Below, in pieces: positions 6,416-10,935 of a DNA stretch of 10,935 nucleotides (positions are counted from its first letter, which is position 1; each line of letters starts with the position of its first letter). Origin of the DNA: Desulfurococcaceae archaeon (GTDB lineage Archaea > Thermoproteota > Thermoprotei_A > Sulfolobales > Desulfurococcaceae). The stretch is from assembly GCA_020832865.1 (NCBI GenBank), contig JAJHRJ010000009.1:1-10935 (forward strand), read 5' to 3'. The notes beneath the pieces are model-generated. The model was not told where the DNA came from and ran no database searches. It saw only the letters and a list, made by a program, of their open reading frames with translations. Both the position numbers and the translations under genes were made by a program.

Positions 6416-6430
6416 GAGAACACCGTTACT

Positions 6431-6444
6431 AATTTATTTATACC
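6431..6444. promoter_or_regulatory. Shared divergent TATA region of tsr3 and the RAM-domain gene
   Basis: AATTTATTTATACC reads as a TATA box on both strands: TTTATTTATA rightward and TATAAATAAA leftward. It is centred about 38 nt before the rightward ATG (6476) and about 23 nt before the leftward TTG (6415). Only 47-60 bp separate the two genes, so transcription in one direction may compete with the other. Confidence 0.5.
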
Positions 6445-6475
6445 CAATGAGACGAATATAGTAGTGGGGGGAAAT

Positions 6476-6730
6476 ATGGCTAAGGGTAAAGCATCAGCAA
6501 TTATTCTAGTTCAAACAGAGATCGGTGCTGAGACGCGAGTCATGGATGAGCTGTTAAAGATACCTGAGGTAAAAGAAGCCTATATTGTCTACGGCACATA
6601 TGATATCGTAGTGAAAGTTGAAGCAGATGCTTTAGAGAAAATAAGAGATATTGTCACCAACAAGATCAGGAGGCTACCAGACATTAGGACAACTGTTACA
6701 ATGATTGTTGTTGAAGAGAGAGTAAAGTAA
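6476..6730 (+). CDS. Stand-alone Lrp/AsnC ligand-binding (RAM) domain protein
   Basis: This 84-residue protein is just the effector-binding domain of Lrp/AsnC regulators, with no helix-turn-helix. The beta-alpha-beta-beta-alpha-beta pattern is visible: ASAIILVQTEIG (residues 6-17), a helix with VMDELLKIPEV, then AYIVYGTYDIVVKVE (the family's GxxD turn), a helix EKIRDIVTNKIRRLPDI and the final strand TTVTMIVVEE. Such domains form dimers and higher rings and bind amino acids or other small ligands; free-standing archaeal versions may act as ligand sensors or partners of full Lrp proteins. The start is ATG 6476; an in-frame GTG at 6464 lies in the G-rich leader and seems less likely. The ligand cannot be told from the sequence. 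It diverges from tsr3 and converges on map. Confidence 0.85.
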   Translation: MAKGKASAIILVQTEIGAETRVMDELLKIPEVKEAYIVYGTYDIVVKVEADALEKIRDIVTNKIRRLPDIRTTVTMIVVEERVK

Positions 6731-6740
6731 AAGTAGAAGA

Positions 6741-6770
6741 CTACTAGTAGGTCACTTCGAGTTTTTATTA
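6741..6770 (+). terminator. Possible terminator after the RAM-domain gene
   Basis: About 10 nt after the stop codon a perfect 10-bp palindrome (CTACTAGTAG, 6741-6750) is followed by a T run (GTTTTTATT, 6761-6769) in the convergent space before map. Archaeal termination depends mainly on such T runs; the palindrome may be incidental, since this word is common in the window. Confidence 0.35.
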
Positions 6771-6814
6771 CACTGTACTTCTCAGATTACTCCACTAGTA
6801 TTCTTCTAGATTGT

Positions 6815-7723
6815 CTAGACTGTAGTAACTATAACATCTTTCTCTGTGATTATTATTGTGTGTTCATGCTGTGATACATAACCACCGGTTTTCTCGACGA
6901 GAACAGGGTATTTTACGAGTAGTTTTCTCTCAGCAAGCTCCTCAATAGTCTTTAGGAGACTATTATACTCGTCAACGCTACTAGCATACCACCTTAAAGT
7001 AAAGGGGAGTGTTAATCTCTCTCTGTATACTCTCTCGTAAAAGACCATTGTGCCGCCTCTAAGTGTAGTCTTAGCATGTCTCAGTGAGTAAATCGTGGCA
7101 ATGTCTAGTTCCTTTACAAATCCAGCGCCGTTAGTTGCGAATGGCTCAATTGCGTATACACCTCCAATGAGCCTGTGCCTAGCGAGTATGTCACCATAAT
7201 TTGGTATTACTACTCCGGAGTGAATAGTGTACCTTTCAATTCCGTGGCCACTGAGATTTTTAATAGGGTTAAATCCGTAGCTCCTTATAGTGGACTCAAT
7301 AACTTTTCCTATTTCTAGTGCTTTAATACCAGGCCGTATAATTTCAAGTACTTTTTCAAGGGCTTTGCGAGAGGCCTCTACAAGGCCCTCGAAAACAGGG
7401 CTTAGAGCTACACTTGTAGCGGTATCTGCTATGTAGCCGTCTAAATGTACACCTACATCTATTTTTACAACTCCCTGCTCTGGTATAGTTGAGTTGTCGT
7501 TGTATATGGGGGTATAGTGAGCCGCTACGCTGTTTATTCCTATATTAACGGGAAAAGCAGGTATGCACCCCTGTTCTCTAATGTAGTTCTCAATGGTAGT
7601 AGCCACGTAATTGATGCTTACACCAGGTTTTACTAGTTTGACAGCTAGGTCAACAGCTCTCTTGGCTACTCGCCCGACTTGTATGAGCTTCTTCACGGCC
7701 TCCTCGTCTAGACTCGTCTTCAA
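6815..7723 (-). CDS. map: Methionine aminopeptidase, type II (archaeal)
   Basis: This 302-residue enzyme removes the initiator methionine from nascent proteins in the cytoplasm. The pita-bread metal ligands are all visible: Asp89 (KIDVG), Asp100 (IADTA), His160 (SGHGIE), Glu193 (AIEPFA) and Glu287 (QHEHT), plus the substrate-contacting His69 (AAHYTP) and His168 (TIHSG). The helical insertion around residues 220-260 (ERVYRERLTLPFTLRWY to IEELAERKLL) before the final strands is the mark of type II enzymes, and the length is normal for archaea. The start is TTG 7723, supported by GGTGATC (minus strand, 7726-7732), a long match to the archaeal anti-Shine-Dalgarno sequence. It is divergent from the metallo-hydrolase gene, with 60 bp between starts. 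Confidence 0.96.
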   Translation of the reverse strand: MKTSLDEEAVKKLIQVGRVAKRAVDLAVKLVKPGVSINYVATTIENYIREQGCIPAFPVNIGINSVAAHYTPIYNDNSTIPEQGVVKIDVGVHLDGYIADTATSVALSPVFEGLVEASRKALEKVLEIIRPGIKALEIGKVIESTIRSYGFNPIKNLSGHGIERYTIHSGVVIPNYGDILARHRLIGGVYAIEPFATNGAGFVKELDIATIYSLRHAKTTLRGGTMVFYERVYRERLTLPFTLRWYASSVDEYNSLLKTIEELAERKLLVKYPVLVEKTGGYVSQHEHTIIITEKDVIVTTV

Positions 7724-7740
7724 GCGATCACCAGGTGCGA

Positions 7741-7763
7741 CTAAATAACCCCACTTAATTATC
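7741..7763. promoter_or_regulatory. Divergent promoter region of map and the metallo-hydrolase
   Basis: Two A/T blocks lie in the 60-bp space: CTAAATAA (7741-7748) and CTTAATTAT (7753-7761). The left block is about 40 nt before the rightward TTG (7784), and the right block is about 35 nt before the leftward TTG (7723). In both cases this leaves a leader of about 10-15 nt with the GGTGA-type site. The two promoters therefore appear to cross each other. The assignment is inferred from spacing only. Confidence 0.4.
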
Positions 7764-7783
7764 CATGTAACTGGTGAAGACTA

Positions 7784-8470
7784 TTGGGTGTAATTAAATA
7801 TTTAGGACACAGCTTCTTCGAGGTGACTATTACAGGCCTAGACGGCTCTGTTAAGACACTACTCATTGACCCCTGGGTAGAGAACCCTCTTAGCCCAGTT
7901 AAGCTGAGAGACTTCGAGGAGAGGAAAGTCGACTATATACTAGTTACACACGACCACGGCGACCACATTGGCGACGCAATAAAGCTGGCTAAAATGACTG
8001 GAGCGGTAATAGTAAGCGTCTACGAGATCGCAGAGTACGCGTCGCAGGAGAAAGTGAAGAGCATTGGTGGGAATATTGGAGGACCCCTGAGAATTTCAGA
8101 CCTCGAAGTAGTTCTTACACCAGCTACTCATAGTAGTAATCGCGGTGTTCCAGTCGGGTTCTACGTGAAAGGACGTGATGTGAGCTTTTACCACGCTGGG
8201 GACACGGGCTTATTCTGCGAAATGGAGCTGATCGGAGAGCTCTACTCACCAGATATTACAATGCTCCCTATTGGCGGCCACTTCACAATGGGTATACGTG
8301 AAGCTGTAAAGGCAGTAGAGTTAATTAAACCTAAAGTAGTGATACCTATGCACTATAATACATTTCCAGTTATTCAGGCAGACCCTGCGTTGTTTAAGAG
8401 ACTTGTTGAAGAGAAAACAAAGAGTAGAGTCGTAGTACTAAAGCCTGGAGAGGTGTTCACATACCCCTAG
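7784..8470 (+). CDS. UPF0173-type metallo-beta-lactamase-fold hydrolase
   Basis: This 228-residue protein belongs to the metal-dependent hydrolases of the UPF0173 group. The metal site is plain: His9 (LGHSFF), THDHGDH (55-61, with His56, His58, Asp60 and His61), His116 (PATHSS), HAGDTG (137-142), GGHFTMG (164-170) and PMHYNTFP (188-195). The family binds two metal ions, probably zinc, and hydrolyses an ester or phosphoester bond; the true substrate is unknown. The start is TTG 7784, supported by GGTGA (7773-7777) with a 6-nt spacer. The protein begins MGVIKYLGHS, as homologues do, so nothing is missing at the N-terminus. It diverges from map and is followed by tyrS on the same strand after a hairpin and T run. 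Confidence 0.92.
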   Translation: MGVIKYLGHSFFEVTITGLDGSVKTLLIDPWVENPLSPVKLRDFEERKVDYILVTHDHGDHIGDAIKLAKMTGAVIVSVYEIAEYASQEKVKSIGGNIGGPLRISDLEVVLTPATHSSNRGVPVGFYVKGRDVSFYHAGDTGLFCEMELIGELYSPDITMLPIGGHFTMGIREAVKAVELIKPKVVIPMHYNTFPVIQADPALFKRLVEEKTKSRVVVLKPGEVFTYP

Positions 8471-8490
8471 CACAGGGCATCAAGGTATAT

Positions 8491-8519
8491 TAGACATTAG
8501 TTGTCTAGGAGAATTTTTT
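8491..8519 (+). terminator. Hairpin plus T6 between hydrolase gene and tyrS
   Basis: TAGACA (8491-8496), a 5-nt loop and TGTCTA (8502-8507) form a perfect 6-bp stem, followed after 6 nt by six T residues (8514-8519). This resembles an intrinsic terminator for the upstream gene. It lies only a few bases before the first possible tyrS start, so it could instead lie in the tyrS leader or overlap its promoter. Confidence 0.4.
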
Positions 8520-8545
8520 GAGACGTGAATAGGGATACTAATAGT

Positions 8546-9640
8546 ATGGATTTAGAGAAGAGAATAGAAGTCATTACACGTAACATTGTGGAGATCGTGA
8601 CTAGAGATGATCTCGTAAAGCTACTAGTAGAAAAGGAGAAGCCAAGAGGCTATCTTGGCTTTGAGCCTAGTGGCTTAGTACACATAGGTTGGCTTGTCTG
8701 GATGTTTAAAGTAAGAGACCTAGTAGATGTGGGAGTAGAGTTTTATATTCTCGAGGCGACGTGGCACGCATATATAAATGACAAGCTCGGTGGAGACCTT
8801 GATCTTATTAGAAAAGCTGCGAAGTATACTAGGAGAGTATTAGAGGCTGTGGGTGTTCCAGAAACGCGGATCAGGTATGTTGACGCAGAGGAGCTTGTGA
8901 GCTCAAAGGAGTACTGGGCTCTGCTAATTAAGCTAGCCAAGAGCACTAGTCTCGCGAGGGTTAAGCGTGCGCTTACTATAATGGGTAGAGTGACTAGTGA
9001 GGCGGAGTCTGACTTCTCTAAGCTTATTTACCCGTTAATGCAGGTTACAGATATATTTTATTTAGACCTAGACATTGCACTAGGCGGGTTAGATCAGAGA
9101 AAAGCTCACATGTTGGCGCGAGACCTAGCTGAGAAGCTTAATTTAAAGAAGCCAATAGCTCTTCACACTCCTATAATATCGAGTATTAAGGGTTCTCCCA
9201 AGAAAACACTCCAGAATAGTAGTGTAGATATAGATGAAGTCGTCTCTGAGTTTAAGATGAGTAAGAGTAAGCCTGAGACAGCAATATTTATACACGACTC
9301 CCCGGAGACTATTAGAAGTAAGATTCTCTCAGCTTACTGTCCTCCCCGAGTATTAGAGTTTAATCCTGTCATTGAGATAAATAAGCACCTTCTCTTTCAG
9401 CAACCAGGATTTGTGCTACACGTCGAGAGGCCGAGTCAGTACGGGGGGCCACTAGACCTACACAGCGTAGAGGAGTTAGAGGCTGTGTATTCTCGAGGTG
9501 AACTACACCCACTTGACTTAAAAAACGCTACTGCAGAGGCGCTCGTGAAAATGCTAGAGGATATTAAAGTCAAGCTGTTTTCTAGTAGAGAGACTACTAA
9601 GCTACTCGAGGAGTTAATGACCGCTAGAATTACCAGGTAG
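8546..9640 (+). CDS. tyrS: Tyrosyl-tRNA synthetase, archaeal type
   Basis: This class I synthetase charges tRNA-Tyr. With numbering from the upstream in-frame GTG at 8525, it shows YLGFEPSG (43-50, substrate Tyr43), the HIGH-type motif HIGW (53-56), YPLMQVTDIFYL (169-180, the Tyr/Gln/Asp set that binds tyrosine), GGLDQRKAHMLARD (187-200), and the KMSKS loop (244-248), in which KMSKSK replaces the KMSSSK common in archaea. The C-terminal LHPLDLKNATAEAL ending is typical. I prefer ATG 8546 over GTG 8525 because MDLEKRIEVITRN lines up with the N-terminus of well-known archaeal TyrRS, whereas the seven extra residues do not; the AGGAG-like site at 8508 is too far from either start. That would give 364 residues. 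A tRNA-Ala gene follows 50 nt downstream on the same strand. Confidence 0.93.
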   Translation: MDLEKRIEVITRNIVEIVTRDDLVKLLVEKEKPRGYLGFEPSGLVHIGWLVWMFKVRDLVDVGVEFYILEATWHAYINDKLGGDLDLIRKAAKYTRRVLEAVGVPETRIRYVDAEELVSSKEYWALLIKLAKSTSLARVKRALTIMGRVTSEAESDFSKLIYPLMQVTDIFYLDLDIALGGLDQRKAHMLARDLAEKLNLKKPIALHTPIISSIKGSPKKTLQNSSVDIDEVVSEFKMSKSKPETAIFIHDSPETIRSKILSAYCPPRVLEFNPVIEINKHLLFQQPGFVLHVERPSQYGGPLDLHSVEELEAVYSRGELHPLDLKNATAEALVKMLEDIKVKLFSSRETTKLLEELMTARITR

Positions 9641-9653
9641 AAGTACTGTGTCT

Positions 9654-9662
9654 ATTTTTAAA
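9654..9662 (+). promoter_or_regulatory. TATA box of tRNA-Ala gene
   Basis: ATTTTTAAA followed by a C-rich stretch, centred about 35 nt before the first base of the tRNA. It predicts transcription start near 9684, a few bases upstream of the mature end, leaving a short leader for RNase P. Confidence 0.6.
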
Positions 9663-9692
9663 CCCCTAGGAGTAGACAATGACTATAGTGGT

Positions 9693-9795
<103 letters not shown>

Positions 9796-9830
9796 CTTCT
9801 CTCTACTTACCTGGTTGAATGGTGGTTTAA

Positions 9831-10925
9831 GTGTCTGATCTAGATGCATCATTTCTAATACAGGTCATCTGGCTAGTTTTACTATTGTTGATGCTTACTG
9901 GGCTTTATCAGCGAATACAGATTAAACTGTGGGTTCTAGTTATAAAGTCGAAGCTTAATCTCATTAAAGGTATATTTGAGGAAGATAAGTTCAGAGTAAA
10001 GAGTATGCTGCGTAATATGGGATTAACGACGCCTGAAGAATTAGTGTCTAGGCTAGTAGACTTCTTTATTATAGAGCCTGTAAGCATAGAGCCTACAGAT
10101 ATTATTAAACGAATGGATCACTTACTTAGAGTGACAGAGGACACTACTAGACAGGTAATTGGTAAATATCTCCCCAATCTCGGTAAGTATGAGCGTAGTC
10201 TTGTTGAGTCCTCACTATCTATTGTAGCAGCAATTGGCCTGATATACCGAGTTCTTAGACACTATGCTATTCAAAGCGAGAAGGAGGAGAACTACATAGT
10301 ATTAATGCAGTTAATGTACTTAATGCCGCAGATCCTTAAAGTGGTTAAGACGTATCATGAGGCCTTAGACTCCTTCATGTATGGAAAGCCTGTTGGTGAT
10401 GGTGTTGGGCCGCTCGTGGCATATGTACTCGCTGAGAAGTGTAATGTTATATCTAGGAGAGTTATTGACGATACAAGCGTACTAGAGGCTATGTACGAGA
10501 ATAGGAGGCTTATAATTGTGAAGGCAGAAGGTCCTGGAAGCAATGTTGGACACCCTGGTGCTGTTGTTAGTAGGATTGTAGAGGAGCTAGGAGGCCGTGT
10601 TAATATGATTTTAACTGTTGACGCGGCATTGAAGCTGGAGGGTGAGGAGTCAGGTTTAATAGTTGAGGGTGTTGGCGCGGCTATAGGAGACCCGGGACCC
10701 GAGAAAATAGCTATAGAGAGAGTAGCAGCTAAGTATAATATACCGCTAAGAGCCCTAGTAGTTAAAATGAATATTAGAGAGGCATTAACTACTATGAGGA
10801 AGAAGATTTACGATTCTGTCGGCGCCGTGGTTGAGAATATTGAGAGAATAATTAAAGAGGCTGTGCCAGAGGGCTCTACAGTCGTGATCGCGGGTATAGG
10901 GAACACTATGGGGATTCCCGGCTAG
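9831..10925 (+). CDS. Membrane-anchored DUF1512 family protein, function unknown
   Basis: I recognise this 364-residue protein as an archaeal DUF1512-type protein. Residues about 8-25 form one hydrophobic membrane anchor (FLIQVIWLVLLLLMLTGL), followed by a basic stretch and a large, probably cytoplasmic, domain. That domain carries glycine-rich conserved stretches: PVGDGVGPL (187-195), KAEGPGSNVGHPG (231-243), VDAALKLEGEESG (263-275), GVGAAIGDPGPEK (280-292) and GIGNTMGIPG at the very C-terminus (355-364). These suggest a phosphate- or nucleotide-binding enzyme, but no known catalytic motif fits, so I propose no reaction. The start is GTG 9831 with GGTGG (9821-9825) 5 nt upstream. The gene begins 35 nt after tRNA-Ala, with no clear separate TATA box, so it may be read through from the tRNA promoter. 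Confidence 0.85.
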   Translation: MSDLDASFLIQVIWLVLLLLMLTGLYQRIQIKLWVLVIKSKLNLIKGIFEEDKFRVKSMLRNMGLTTPEELVSRLVDFFIIEPVSIEPTDIIKRMDHLLRVTEDTTRQVIGKYLPNLGKYERSLVESSLSIVAAIGLIYRVLRHYAIQSEKEENYIVLMQLMYLMPQILKVVKTYHEALDSFMYGKPVGDGVGPLVAYVLAEKCNVISRRVIDDTSVLEAMYENRRLIIVKAEGPGSNVGHPGAVVSRIVEELGGRVNMILTVDAALKLEGEESGLIVEGVGAAIGDPGPEKIAIERVAAKYNIPLRALVVKMNIREALTTMRKKIYDSVGAVVENIERIIKEAVPEGSTVVIAGIGNTMGIPG

Positions 10926-10935
10926 TTCCCTAGGG

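Noticed and set aside
6805..6819. TCTAGA repeated around a 3-nt spacer at the map stop codon
   Set aside because: TCTAGA is itself a palindrome and common in this CTAG-rich sequence. It has no T run in the map direction, so I do not call it a terminator.
8743..8946. 67-codon minus-strand frame inside tyrS
   Set aside because: It is a shadow of the TyrRS catalytic domain on the other strand.
10355..10543. 62-codon minus-strand frame inside the DUF1512 gene
   Set aside because: It is antisense to conserved motifs of the DUF1512-type protein, with no start signals.

Overview
The window looks like chromosome from a hyperthermophilic crenarchaeon (Thermoprotei, probably Desulfurococcales-like; I cannot name the genus). 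The grounds are a full-length reverse gyrase, two Alba chromatin proteins, a type II methionine aminopeptidase, an archaeal TyrRS, an archaeal type A RNase P RNA, an intron-containing tRNA-Ala without encoded CCA, GGTGA-type ribosome binding sites, frequent GTG/TTG starts and TATA-type promoters. The protein genes are moderately AT-rich. The RNase P RNA and tRNA stand out as GC-rich islands, as is usual in hyperthermophiles.

Left part (1-4946), chromatin and DNA topology. A partial unknown gene runs leftward off the edge (1-614). Then comes a leftward alba gene (685-975) that diverges from the rightward reverse gyrase gene (1110-4769). A second, divergent alba paralogue (4686-4946) is convergent with reverse gyrase, and their 3' ends overlap by 84 nt. 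Reverse gyrase is therefore flanked on both sides by Alba genes.

Middle (4947-5562) is about 600 bp with no intact gene. It holds promoters, a 22-nt imperfect inverted repeat, a short direct repeat and a start-less 44-codon open frame. I read it as decayed, possibly mobile-element, sequence.

Right part (5563-10925) is a translation-centred set. In order it holds RNase P RNA (rnpB, +), whose 3' strand of helix P1 overlaps the end of tsr3 (-), a stand-alone Lrp/AsnC ligand-binding domain protein (+), methionine aminopeptidase (map, -), a UPF0173-type metallo-beta-lactamase-fold hydrolase (+), tyrosyl-tRNA synthetase (tyrS, +), an intron-containing tRNA-Ala(UGC) (+), and a membrane-anchored DUF1512-type protein (+). 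Several neighbours are divergent pairs sharing short AT-rich promoter regions. Some starts appear leaderless and others use a GGTGA-type site.

I found no CRISPR array, intact insertion sequence or defence cassette. The parts most worth a second look are the alba-topR-alba arrangement and its antisense overlap, the rnpB/tsr3 overlap, the repeat-bearing gap, and the unknown gene at the left edge.
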